A DNA stretch of 51,350 nucleotides from NCBI RefSeq assembly GCF_001653715.1, contig NZ_LWHQ01000029.1, forward strand, positions 1 to 51,350. Reading direction: 5' to 3'. Below the pieces are notes generated by a model. The model worked only from the letters and a program-made list of their open reading frames with translations. It was not told the origin of the DNA and searched no databases. Below, piece by piece: positions 1 through 7,941 of the stretch. The translations under genes and the position numbers were made by a program. Every line of letters begins with the position of its first letter. Positions within the stretch are counted from its first letter, which is position 1. Source of the DNA: Methylobacterium platani (GTDB lineage: Bacteria > Pseudomonadota > Alphaproteobacteria > Rhizobiales > Beijerinckiaceae).

Positions 1-292
1 ACAGAAACGGGGCAATCCCAAAGGTGAACGCCCCTCGTGCCGCACGATGCAGGACGAGTCCGGTCACCAGCCAAACGAGACTCGTCGGCCAAGCGCTTCT
101 TCGGCCAAGCGCCTCTTCGGCCAAGCGCCACTTCGGCCAAGCGTTCGTCAGGTCGGCGACCGTCGGAATGATGACCCCGGCGCCGATGACACCGAGGGCC
201 AGGGCATCGAAGAAGCCCGCGAGCAGCTTCAGCCGCTCGCTGGTGCGCTTGGCCGCGAGCTTGCGCGCCTTGATTCGGGCCGCCTCGTCCAG
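1..292 (-). CDS. Possible small two-helix membrane protein directly after rimO, no standard start codon, cut by window edge
   Basis: The frame stays open for 97 codons from just after the rimO stop to the window edge, in the same frame as rimO. The peptide begins LDEAARIKARKLAAKRTSER and then has two hydrophobic stretches (around GFFDALALGVIGAGVIIP and SLVWLVTGLVLH), which suggests a small inner-membrane protein. There is no ATG, GTG or TTG between the rimO stop and the first helix; the best placed initiation point is CTG at 292-290, where a homologue would be expected to have ATG. A 16-bp unit is repeated four times inside it (87-150), and the three extra copies add exactly 48 bp, keeping the frame. 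It could be a real gene with a rare start, or a decayed one. The function is unknown. Confidence 0.4.
   Translation of the reverse strand, partial: MDEAARIKARKLAAKRTSERLKLLAGFFDALALGVIGAGVIIPTVADLTNAWPKWRLAEEALGRRSAWPTSLVWLVTGLVLHRAARGAFTFGIAPFL
87..150. repeat. 16-bp tandem repeat, four copies
   Basis: The unit GGCCAAGCGCYTCTTC starts at 87, 103, 119 and 135, with small variation in the last copy. It lies inside the small open frame on the minus strand. Three extra 16-bp copies equal 48 bp, or 16 codons, so the expansion leaves the reading frame intact although a single unit would not. Confidence 0.9.
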
Positions 293-295
293 AGC

Positions 296-1612
296 CTACA
301 CCGCCACCCCGTGCAGGTCGTAGGCATCCGCCGACTCGATCTTCACCGTCACGATGTCGCCGACCCGGACCGGGCGGCGGAAGGCGACGTGGACGTTGCC
401 GTCGATCTCGGGCGCGTCGTATTTCGAGCGGCCCTTGGCCACCGTCGGGCCGGCGGCGTCGATGATGACCGGCAGGCGCTTGCCGACCTTGGCCTTCTGC
501 AACCGCAGCGAGACGGCCTGCTGCGTCTCCATGAACCGGCGCTGGCGCTCGGCCTTGACCGCGTCCGGCACCGCCTCGGCGACCGCATTGGCCGGAGCGC
601 CGCGGACCGGCTCGTACTGGAAGCAGCCGACGCGCTCGAGCTTGGCTTCCTTGAGCCAGGTCAGCAGCTCCTCGAACTCCTCCTCCGTCTCGCCCGGGAA
701 GCCGACGATGAAGGTCGAGCGGATCGCGAGGTCCGGGCAGGTGGTGCGCCAGGAGCGGATGCGCTCCAGCATCTTCTCCTGGTTGCCCGGGCGGCGCATG
801 CGCTTGAGCACCGCGGGGCTCGCGTGCTGCAGCGGCATGTCGAGGTAGGGCAGCACCTTGCCCTCGGCCATCAGCGGGATGACCTCGTCGACGTGCGGGT
901 AGGGGTAGACGTAGTGCAGGCGCACCCAGGCGCCGAGCTCGCCGAGCTCCTTGGCGAGGTCGTAGAACCGGGCCCGCACCTCGCGGTCGCGCCACGGGCT
1001 CGTGGCGTAGCGGGTGTCGATGCCGTAGGCGCTGGTATCCTGCGAGACGACGAGCAGCTCCTTGACGCCGGCCTTCACCAGCTTCTCGGCCTCGCGCAGC
1101 ACGTCCGCGGCCGGGCGGCTGACGAGGTCGCCGCGCAGCTGCGGGATGATGCAGAAGGTGCAGCGGTTGTTGCAGCCCTCCGAGATCTTCAGGTAGGCGT
1201 AGTGCCGCGGCGTCAGCTTGACGCCCTGGGGCGGGACGAGGTCGAGGAACGGGTCGTGCGCCGGGGGCACCGCCTCGTGCACCGCCGCCACCACCGATTC
1301 GTACGCCTGCGGCCCGGTGACCGCGAGCAGGTTCGGGTACTTCTCGCGGATCTCCTCCGGCTGCGCGCCCATGCAGCCGGTGACGATGACCCGGCCGTTC
1401 TCCGCCATCGCGTCGCCGATCGCCTGCAGCGACTCGGCCTTGGCCGAATCGAGGAAGCCGCAGGTGTTGACGATCACCACGTCGGCGCCGTCGTGCTTGC
1501 GCGCCAGCTCGTAGCCCTCGGCCCGCAGGTGCGTGAGGATGCGCTCGGAATCGACCAGGGCCTTGGGACAGCCGAGCGACACGAAGGAGATTTTCGGAGC
1601 AGGTGCGTTCAT
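296..1612 (-). CDS. rimO: Ribosomal protein S12 methylthiotransferase RimO
   Basis: Radical SAM enzyme that adds a methylthio group to the conserved aspartate of ribosomal protein S12. The protein (438 residues) has the N-terminal UPF0004 domain with cysteines in FVSLGCPKA, VNTCGF and VTGCMG, then the radical SAM cluster motif CNNRCTFC, and a C-terminal TRAM-like region ending in DLHGVAV. The start chosen is the ATG opening MNAPAPKISFVSLG, because the 19 residues available upstream look like untranslated leader. The stop is followed at once by an open frame for a small membrane peptide. No nearby gene is functionally linked. Identification rests on motif order and length and is secure. Confidence 0.96.
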   Translation of the reverse strand: MNAPAPKISFVSLGCPKALVDSERILTHLRAEGYELARKHDGADVVIVNTCGFLDSAKAESLQAIGDAMAENGRVIVTGCMGAQPEEIREKYPNLLAVTGPQAYESVVAAVHEAVPPAHDPFLDLVPPQGVKLTPRHYAYLKISEGCNNRCTFCIIPQLRGDLVSRPAADVLREAEKLVKAGVKELLVVSQDTSAYGIDTRYATSPWRDREVRARFYDLAKELGELGAWVRLHYVYPYPHVDEVIPLMAEGKVLPYLDMPLQHASPAVLKRMRRPGNQEKMLERIRSWRTTCPDLAIRSTFIVGFPGETEEEFEELLTWLKEAKLERVGCFQYEPVRGAPANAVAEAVPDAVKAERQRRFMETQQAVSLRLQKAKVGKRLPVIIDAAGPTVAKGRSKYDAPEIDGNVHVAFRRPVRVGDIVTVKIESADAYDLHGVAV

Positions 1613-2051
1613 GGCGGGGGCGGGAATGCGGGCCGGCCCACCGCCGAAGGAGGCTGCGAGCGGGATCAAGGATTTAGGGAAGGGTGCTGGGGCAGGCCCA
1701 TAGCACGGGGGAGGACGGGCGTCACGGGGCGGTCGGGATGCGGCGCGCCGCCGTTGCCCGGCGACGCCGCAGATCGCCGGCCCACGATGTTGGGACTTCT
1801 TGTCGCGTTTGCGCTACGGAACCTTTTGTAATTCACCTGAAAGCTTCCCGTGCCGACGCCGTGATTTTGCGCTTGCCGTCAATTATTTCATAGTTCGCTT
1901 TGAGATCATGCAAAAACACCAGCAATAAGATAGTACGTCCGCGCCTCGAAAAGGGCTGGACGATCCGCGATACTTGGATCTAGATTGTCAAATCCTACGC
2001 ATTCGACGTAGCCTGCAAACCGCGGAAACTTTCGTACACCAGAGACATGCG
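1613..2051. other. Intergenic region with GC-to-AT transition
   Basis: No convincing gene. The left part is GC-rich leader of rimO; from about 1800 the sequence turns AT-rich, marking the edge of the first foreign-looking islet. A small inverted repeat, CTACG and CGTAG around CATTCGA, lies at about 1995-2011, shortly before the protease start. No insertion-sequence ends or duplicated target site are seen. Confidence 0.5.
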
Positions 2052-2945
2052 ATGAGCTCAGATCACGACGGCCATATTTCCTCGAATCGCTTTATAGAAA
2101 CCGAACTGTGTACAAAGATCAAGGATATCGGAGATTATATCAAGGCCGATGTCATCAGCCTAATGGCGCCGATGCAGCACAATATCGTCGAGTGGGTGCG
2201 AGAGTGCATCGAAGAAATCAAGGAAAAAAGAGATAGACTGATCGTCATCCTCGAGACGGAGGGCGGATCGATCCAGGTCGTGGAGCGAATCGCCGACCTC
2301 CTGAGGCATCACTACCCGAACGAGGTATCGTTCCTGATCCCGAGCCACGCGATGTCGGCCGGCACCGTTCTCGCCATGTCCGGCGACAACATCTACATGG
2401 ATTACTTCTCGATTCTCGGCCCTATCGATCCGCAAATCGTCAGCAGATCAAAGGGCGACATATATATTCCGGCGCTTGGATATCTTCAAAAATACGAAGA
2501 ACTGATTTCAAAATCCAAGAAAAATACTATCACTGATGCAGAAATAGCGTTCCTGATTGCAAAGTTCGATCCCGCGGAGCTGTATCATTTCGAGCAGGCC
2601 CGGGACTTGTCCGTGGAACTCTTAAAGAAATGGCTGGTTAAATACAAATTCAAAAACTGGGTTACGACCCGGACGAAGAAGATACCGGTCACCCCGGATA
2701 TGAAGGAAGAGATGGCGGACTCGATTGCAAAGAAACTTAACGATATTCGCAGATGGAAATCGCATGATCGCGGCCTGACGATGCGAGTTATCGATAAAGA
2801 GATAAATCTTTCGATCGAGGATTTTGGCCTAGATAAAGATCTCAACGATAAAATTAGATCTTATTATCGACTGCTTCAGGATTATATGATAACCGTACGG
2901 CAATCGATGGCCATCCATACCGCCGAACGATACAGAGGAAATTGA
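2052..2945 (+). CDS. SDH_sah-family (S49/ClpP-fold) serine protease
   Basis: The 297-residue protein resembles the SDH_sah family of serine proteinases related to SppA. Features seen are ILETEGGSIQ (strand and oxyanion region, about residues 67-75), then SHAMSAGT with the probable nucleophile Ser102, then the family hallmark SILGPIDPQ. No signal peptide or membrane helix is visible, so it is probably cytoplasmic. A longer frame begins at 1974, but the ATG at 2052 fits the family better. It is followed 1 nt later by a small gene, probably one operon. The coding sequence is much more AT-rich than rimO and pabB on either side, which suggests transfer. The substrate is unknown. Confidence 0.8.
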   Translation: MSSDHDGHISSNRFIETELCTKIKDIGDYIKADVISLMAPMQHNIVEWVRECIEEIKEKRDRLIVILETEGGSIQVVERIADLLRHHYPNEVSFLIPSHAMSAGTVLAMSGDNIYMDYFSILGPIDPQIVSRSKGDIYIPALGYLQKYEELISKSKKNTITDAEIAFLIAKFDPAELYHFEQARDLSVELLKKWLVKYKFKNWVTTRTKKIPVTPDMKEEMADSIAKKLNDIRRWKSHDRGLTMRVIDKEINLSIEDFGLDKDLNDKIRSYYRLLQDYMITVRQSMAIHTAERYRGN

Positions 2946-2946
2946 C

Positions 2947-3162
2947 ATGATTCACAAATCAGGAATGGAAAGAATGATCCGAAAAATCAAGGAACAGCCA
3001 TCGGGACATGAAAAAATAGAACGCGCGATAAAAATCGTCGAGAAATTACGCGCAACTGGTGTCAAGCTACATACATACGATCTGCGCCATCCCTTCAGCA
3101 GTGATGTCCAACCCAATACACGATCGATCAATACATTCAAAGTCAATCGGAAAAAGATCTAG
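2947..3162 (+). CDS. Small basic hypothetical protein, partner of the SDH_sah protease
   Basis: A 71-residue protein, rich in lysine and arginine and without membrane segments, that I do not recognise. Its ATG lies one base after the protease stop (TGACATG), so translation is probably coupled. The first half (MIRKIKEQPSGHEKIERAIK and the following VEKLRATG) should be helical, and the end is short and basic (NRKKI). It has the same low-GC composition as the protease, so the two were probably acquired together. It could be a substrate, adaptor or regulator of the protease, but nothing in the sequence decides this. Confidence 0.55.
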   Translation: MIHKSGMERMIRKIKEQPSGHEKIERAIKIVEKLRATGVKLHTYDLRHPFSSDVQPNTRSINTFKVNRKKI

Positions 3163-3323
3163 GAGCATCGACAAGGATTCACCCTGGCTTTTCATCCGGC
3201 GTGCCATGAGCTGAACTGCTCGATGGGCCTCGCCGTCGATCGTGCGCGGGTGCGCATGTCCCGGTCATCGTCTCGGCCCGACCCTGCCTATCGTCCGCCT
3301 TCAGTCCGAACACCCGCTCGGCT

Positions 3324-4727
3324 ATGAAGGCCGCCATGTGGAGCCGCCCTCTCTCGCCCCTCGATCCCGCCGCCGCGGCCGCCCGCCTGCGCGGCCGCCA
3401 CGCCGGCCTCGCGCTCCTCGACAGCGCCATGCGGCACGATGCCCTCGGGCGCCACTCCTACCTCGCCGCCGACCCGTTCGGGACCTTCCGGGTGCGGGGG
3501 CCCCAAGCGTATTGGAACGGCGCCCCGGTGCCGGGTGCGCCGCTGGCCGCGCTCCGGGCGGTGCTGGCGCCCTACCGCACCGCGCCCGATCCCGACCTGC
3601 CGCCGTTCCAGGGCGGGGCGATCGGGTATGTCGCCTATGATTTCGGCGCCAGCCTGGAACGGGTGACGCCGCCCGCACGCCGGGCCGGCCTCACCGACGA
3701 CCTCGCCGTCAACCTCTACGCCTCCGTCGTCGCCTTCGATCACCGCACCGGCACCTGCCGGCTGATCGCCACCGGCTTCCCCGAGACCGACCCGGCCGCC
3801 CGCGCGCGACAAGCCGCCGCCGACCTCGACGCCCTGGAGGCGGCGCTCGCCGGGCCGGAGCCGGCGACGGAGACCGCGCCGGTGCCGCCCCTCGACTGGC
3901 GCTCGAACTTCACGCCCGACGCTTACGCCCGCGCGGTCGAGCGGGTGCGGGACTACATCCGGGCCGGCGACATCTACCAGGCCAACATCGCCCAGCGCTT
4001 CGAGGCGGCCCTGCCGCCGGGCTTCGACGCCTTCGCGTTCTACCGCCGCCTCAGGGCGCGCAACCCGGCGCCGTTCGCCGCCTATCTCGAGGTCGACGGG
4101 CTGACGATCGCCTCGTCCTCGCCCGAGCGCTTCCTGCGCCTCGACGGCCGGTCGGTCGAGACCCGGCCGATCAAGGGCACGGCGCGCCGCTCGACCGATC
4201 CGGCCGAGGACCGGGCCCGGGCCGAGGCGCTCCGCACCGACGCCAAGGAGCGGGCCGAGAACGTGATGATCGTCGATCTCCTGCGCAACGACCTGTCGCG
4301 GATCTGCGCCCCCGGCAGCGTCGCGGTGCCGAGCCTGTGCGGGCTCGAGACCTATGCGGGGGTCCACCACCTCGTCTCGGCGGTGACCGGCACGCTCAAG
4401 GACGGGGCGGACGGGCTCGACCTCCTGGCCGCGACCTTCCCGGGCGGCTCGATCACCGGGGCGCCGAAGCTGCGCGCCATGGACATCGTCACGGAGATCG
4501 AGGGCGATGCCCGCGAGGCCTATTGCGGCGCGATCGGCTGGATCGGGTTCGACGGCAGCCTCGACACCAGCATCGCCATCCGCACCGTGCTGATCGACGC
4601 AAGCCGCGCCGTGCTCCAGGCCGGCGGCGGGGTCACGCTCCTGTCGGACCCGGAGGCCGAGTACCGCGAGACCCTGACCAAGGCCGAGCGGGTCTTTTCC
4701 GCCTTCGCGACCGGGGAGGGCGCATGA
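3324..4727 (+). CDS. pabB: Aminodeoxychorismate synthase component I
   Basis: Adds ammonia supplied by PabA to chorismate, giving 4-amino-4-deoxychorismate for p-aminobenzoate and folate. The 467-residue protein has an N-terminal region with FQGGAIGYVAYDF and a C-terminal chorismate-binding domain with SSSPERFLR, RPIKGTARRS, ENVMIVDLLRNDL and GGSITGAPKLRAM. The lysine in PIKGT is the feature that separates PabB from anthranilate synthase. The last codons overlap pabA by ATGA, and pabC follows with another overlap, so the three genes form one operon covering the p-aminobenzoate branch. The start is ATG at 3324, with the next in-frame ATG four codons later also possible. Confidence 0.94.
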   Translation: MKAAMWSRPLSPLDPAAAAARLRGRHAGLALLDSAMRHDALGRHSYLAADPFGTFRVRGPQAYWNGAPVPGAPLAALRAVLAPYRTAPDPDLPPFQGGAIGYVAYDFGASLERVTPPARRAGLTDDLAVNLYASVVAFDHRTGTCRLIATGFPETDPAARARQAAADLDALEAALAGPEPATETAPVPPLDWRSNFTPDAYARAVERVRDYIRAGDIYQANIAQRFEAALPPGFDAFAFYRRLRARNPAPFAAYLEVDGLTIASSSPERFLRLDGRSVETRPIKGTARRSTDPAEDRARAEALRTDAKERAENVMIVDLLRNDLSRICAPGSVAVPSLCGLETYAGVHHLVSAVTGTLKDGADGLDLLAATFPGGSITGAPKLRAMDIVTEIEGDAREAYCGAIGWIGFDGSLDTSIAIRTVLIDASRAVLQAGGGVTLLSDPEAEYRETLTKAERVFSAFATGEGA

Positions 4728-5335
4728 TCCTCGTCATCGACAACTACGATTCCTTCGTCTTCAACGTCGTGCGCTACTTCGAGGAACTCGGCGCCGAGAC
4801 CCGGGTCGTGCGCAACGACGCCCTCGACGTCGCGGGGATCCGGGCCCTGGCGCCGCAGGCGGTGGTGATCTCGCCCGGGCCGTGCAGCCCGGCCGAGGCC
4901 GGGGTGTCGCTCCCGGCGATCCGCGCGCTGTCGGGGGCGATACCCCTGCTCGGGGTCTGCCTCGGGCATCAATGCATCGGCGCGGCCTTCGGCGGCCGGG
5001 TCGCGCGGGCCATGCGCCCGCTCCACGGCCACGCGACGCCGATCGACCATGACGGGCAGGGGCTGTTCCGCGGCCTGCCGGCGCCGCTCACCGTCGGGCG
5101 CTACCACTCGCTGATCGTGGCGCCCGAGCCCGGCATGGCGGAGCACCTGCGCGTCGACGCCGTCTCGCCCGAGGGCGAGGTGATGGCGCTCTCCCACCGC
5201 CGCCACCCGACCTGCGGGGTACAGTTCCACCCGGAATCGGTGCTGACCGAGCACGGCCACGCCCTGTTCGGCAATTTCCTCGAACTGGCCCGGCGCTGGC
5301 ACGACGAGGGCGGGGCGCATCGTGCTGTGGCGTGA
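4724..5335 (+). CDS. pabA: Aminodeoxychorismate synthase component II (glutamine amidotransferase)
   Basis: A class I glutamine amidotransferase of 203 residues that releases ammonia for PabB. It begins MILVIDNYDSFVFNVVRYF, typical of TrpG/PabA, and has the nucleophile loop GVCLGHQC and the His-Glu pair in GVQFHPESV. The ATGA overlap with pabB and the following pabC assign it to folate rather than tryptophan synthesis, although such subunits are sometimes shared. The start is fixed by the overlap. It is a separate protein here, not fused to PabB. Confidence 0.93.
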   Translation: MILVIDNYDSFVFNVVRYFEELGAETRVVRNDALDVAGIRALAPQAVVISPGPCSPAEAGVSLPAIRALSGAIPLLGVCLGHQCIGAAFGGRVARAMRPLHGHATPIDHDGQGLFRGLPAPLTVGRYHSLIVAPEPGMAEHLRVDAVSPEGEVMALSHRRHPTCGVQFHPESVLTEHGHALFGNFLELARRWHDEGGAHRAVA

Positions 5336-6167
5336 CGGGCGCCTGCAGGAGGACACGGTCGCGCCCTTCGACCTCGCCGACCGCGGCCTGCTGCTCGGCG
5401 ACGGGGTGTTCGACACCGCGATGGCGCTCGGCGGCACGGTGGTGGCGGAAGCGGCGCACCTGGCGCGCCTCGCGGCCTCCGCCGCCGCCCTCGGCTTCGC
5501 CTTCGACGAGGCGGAGGCCAGGGCGGGGATCCGGGCGCTCGCGGCCGCCCTGCCGCGGGCGGCGATCCGCACCACCGTGACCCGTGGGCCCGGCCCGCGG
5601 GGCCTGCGCCCGCCGGCCGAGCCCCGCCCGGTCCTGTGGGCCAGCGCCGCGCCGCTGCGGCCCGGCACGGCGTTCGCCGAGCTCTCCCTCGGCTGGAGCG
5701 CGATCCGCCGCAACGAGACCTCGCCGGCCGCGCGCCACAAGACGCTCGGCTACCTCGACGCGGTCATGGCCGCCGAGGCGGCCGCGGGCCAAGGCCACGA
5801 CGAGGCGATCTTCCTCACCATGCAGGGTCGCGTGGCCTGCGCCGGCACCGGCAACCTGTTCGCGGTGTCCGGCCGCACGATCGTCACGCCGCCGCTGGAG
5901 GACGGGGTGCTCGCCGGGATCGTGCGCGCCCGGGTCCTCGCCCTGGCCCCGCGCCTCGGCCTCGCGCCGGCCGAGCGGCCGCTGACGCCCGACGCCTTGG
6001 CGGGAGCCGAGGCGGTGTTCCTCACCAATTCCCTGCGGCTGGTCGCGCCGGTGCGGCGGATCGGGGAGCGGGACTATGCGAGCGCTGGGCATCCGGTGGT
6101 ATCGGCTTTGCGCTCTGCGTTGTCGCGGGAGATCGCGGAGGCCTGCGGGATGGCGGTGGAGGGCTGA
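5322..6167 (+). CDS. pabC: Aminodeoxychorismate lyase (class IV PLP enzyme)
   Basis: Fold-type IV PLP enzyme of 281 residues that splits pyruvate from aminodeoxychorismate to give p-aminobenzoate. It shows FDLADRGLLLGDGVFDT near the N-terminus, the probable PLP lysine in ARHKTLGYLDAV, and the cofactor-binding ETSPA/GTGNLF segments. It starts with GTG at 5322, overlapping the end of pabA by 14 bases. Class IV members also include branched-chain and D-amino acid aminotransferases, but the operon position makes the PabC role most likely. A strong hairpin lies just after the stop. Confidence 0.88.
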   Translation: MLWRDGRLQEDTVAPFDLADRGLLLGDGVFDTAMALGGTVVAEAAHLARLAASAAALGFAFDEAEARAGIRALAAALPRAAIRTTVTRGPGPRGLRPPAEPRPVLWASAAPLRPGTAFAELSLGWSAIRRNETSPAARHKTLGYLDAVMAAEAAAGQGHDEAIFLTMQGRVACAGTGNLFAVSGRTIVTPPLEDGVLAGIVRARVLALAPRLGLAPAERPLTPDALAGAEAVFLTNSLRLVAPVRRIGERDYASAGHPVVSALRSALSREIAEACGMAVEG

Positions 6168-6181
6168 CGGCGCCACGCCCC

Positions 6182-6213
6182 CGAACCCTCCCCCGCAGAG
6201 GGGGGAGGGTTCG
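6182..6213. terminator. Strong inverted repeat after pabC
   Basis: Perfect 13-bp arms CGAACCCTCCCCC and GGGGGAGGGTTCG with a 6-nt loop. It lies 15 bases after pabC and before the ABC operon. There is no T-run, so it may act as a Rho-independent-like stop, an mRNA 3' stabiliser, or be one of the dispersed palindromes common in such genomes. Confidence 0.6.
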
Positions 6214-6335
6214 AGCGTACAGCTCAACTCAGCCCGCCTGTGCGTCCGATTCGCCAAGGCCTTGCGGAAACGCGCGGAAACCCGCCAGAAGGAGCGCGAG
6301 CCGGGCGCCCGCCCGCGAGACCTGGAGAGCAGAGC

Positions 6336-7931
6336 ATGAAGCGCGCGTCCCTGGCGGTGGTTCTCGGTGCCGCGACCGCCCTGGCGGCAAGCCTGCCGGC
6401 CGGCGCCAAGACGCTGGTCTACTGCTCCGAGGGCAGCCCGGAGAACTTCTACCCGGCGGTCAACACCACCGGCACCTCGTTCGATGCCAGTTCCCAGATC
6501 TACTCCAACATCGTCAATTTCGAGCGCGGCACCACCAACGTGGTGCCGGACCTCGCCGAGAAGTGGGACGTCTCCGCGGACGGCAAGACCTACACCTTCT
6601 CTTTGCGCAAGGGCGTGAAGTGGCACTCCAACAAGGCGTTCAAGCCGACCCGCGACTTCAACGCCGACGACGTGATGTTCTCGTTCGAGCGGCAGTGGAA
6701 GGAGAGCAACCCGTTCTTCCGGGTGACCAGCTCCAACCACACCTACTTCAACGACATGGGTCTGCCGAAGCTGCTCGCGTCGATCGACAAGGTCGATGAC
6801 TATACCGTCCGCTTCACCCTGACCCAGCCCGAGGCGCCGTTCCTCGCCGATCTCGCGATGCCCTTCGCGGCGATCCAGTCGAAGGAATACGCCGACGCGA
6901 TGATGAAGGCCGGCACGCCGGACAAGCTCGACCAGGAGCCGATCGGCACCGGCCCGTTCTACCTGCTGCAGTATCAAAAGGACGCGATCGTCCGCTACCG
7001 CGCCTTCCCGCAATACTACGCCGGCAAGGCCGCCCTCGACGACCTCGTCTTCGCCATCACGCCGGACGCCTCGGTGCGCTGGGCCAAGCTCCAGAAGGGC
7101 GAGTGCCACGTGATGCCGTACCCGAACCCGGCCGACGTCGACGCGATGCGCAAGGACGGAAACGTCCAGGTGCTGGAGCAGCCCGGCCTCAACATCGGAT
7201 ATCTGGCCTACAACACCAAGAAGAAGCCGTTCGACGACGTGCGCGTGCGCAAGGCGCTGAACATGGCGATCAACAAGAAGGCGATCATCGACGCGGTCTA
7301 CCTGTCGACCGGCGTCGCGGCCAAGAACCCGATCCCGCCGACGATGTGGTCCTACAACGACGCGATCAAGGACGACCCCTACGATCCGGAAGGAGCCAAG
7401 AAGCTGCTCGCCGAGGCCGGCTTCCCGAACGGCCTGTCGACCGACCTGTGGGCGATGCCGGTGCAGCGGCCCTACAACCCGAACGCCCGCCGCATCGCCG
7501 AGCTGATGCAGGCCGACCTCGCCAAGGTCGGGGTGAAGGCCGAGATCAAGTCCTACGAGTGGGGCGAGTACCGCAAGCGCGTCCAGGACGGCGAGCACCA
7601 GACCGCGATGCTGGGCTGGACCGGCGACAACGGCGATCCCGACAACTTCCTCCACACCCTGCTCGGCTGCGCCGCGGCGGAGAAGGGCGGCGGCAACACC
7701 GCCAAGTGGTGCGACAAGACCTACGACGACCTCGTCAACAAGGCCAAGACCGTCACCGACAAGGCCGAGCGCACCAAGCTCTACGAGCAGGCGCAAGTCG
7801 TGTTCAAGGAGCAGGCGCCCTGGTTCACCATCGCGCACGCGGTGCAGCTGAAGCCGATCCGCAAGGAGGTGGTGGACTTCAAGCTGTCGCCGTTCGGCCG
7901 CCACACCTTCTACGGCGTCAGCCTCAAGTAG
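6336..7931 (+). CDS. dppA: Periplasmic dipeptide/oligopeptide-binding protein of an ABC importer
   Basis: A 531-residue SBP_bac_5 family protein. It starts MKRASLAVVLGAATALAASL with a cleavable signal peptide ending near AGAKT, so it is exported to the periplasm. Family features include the VPDLAEKWDVSADGKTYTF stretch, FNADDVMFSFER, GTGPFYL and the C-terminal GWTGDNGDPDNFLH. The start is the ATG at 6336, preceded by GGAGAG; the longer upstream frame lacks signal-peptide character. It heads a five-gene importer operon. Closest resemblance is to DppA, so di- or oligopeptides are the likely ligands, but related proteins bind other solutes. Confidence 0.9.
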   Translation: MKRASLAVVLGAATALAASLPAGAKTLVYCSEGSPENFYPAVNTTGTSFDASSQIYSNIVNFERGTTNVVPDLAEKWDVSADGKTYTFSLRKGVKWHSNKAFKPTRDFNADDVMFSFERQWKESNPFFRVTSSNHTYFNDMGLPKLLASIDKVDDYTVRFTLTQPEAPFLADLAMPFAAIQSKEYADAMMKAGTPDKLDQEPIGTGPFYLLQYQKDAIVRYRAFPQYYAGKAALDDLVFAITPDASVRWAKLQKGECHVMPYPNPADVDAMRKDGNVQVLEQPGLNIGYLAYNTKKKPFDDVRVRKALNMAINKKAIIDAVYLSTGVAAKNPIPPTMWSYNDAIKDDPYDPEGAKKLLAEAGFPNGLSTDLWAMPVQRPYNPNARRIAELMQADLAKVGVKAEIKSYEWGEYRKRVQDGEHQTAMLGWTGDNGDPDNFLHTLLGCAAAEKGGGNTAKWCDKTYDDLVNKAKTVTDKAERTKLYEQAQVVFKEQAPWFTIAHAVQLKPIRKEVVDFKLSPFGRHTFYGVSLK

Positions 7932-7941
7932 GGGCCGGCCC

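Noticed and set aside
1974..2051. Longer start of the SDH_sah protease
   Set aside because: The added 26 residues (MDLDCQILRIRRSLQ...) lack family similarity and include an inverted repeat; the ATG at 2052 gives the usual start.
4337..4723. N-terminal extension of PabA within pabB
   Set aside because: The upstream residues are an Arg/Gly-rich shadow of pabB; the ATGA overlap and the typical MILVIDNYDSF start settle the beginning at 4724.
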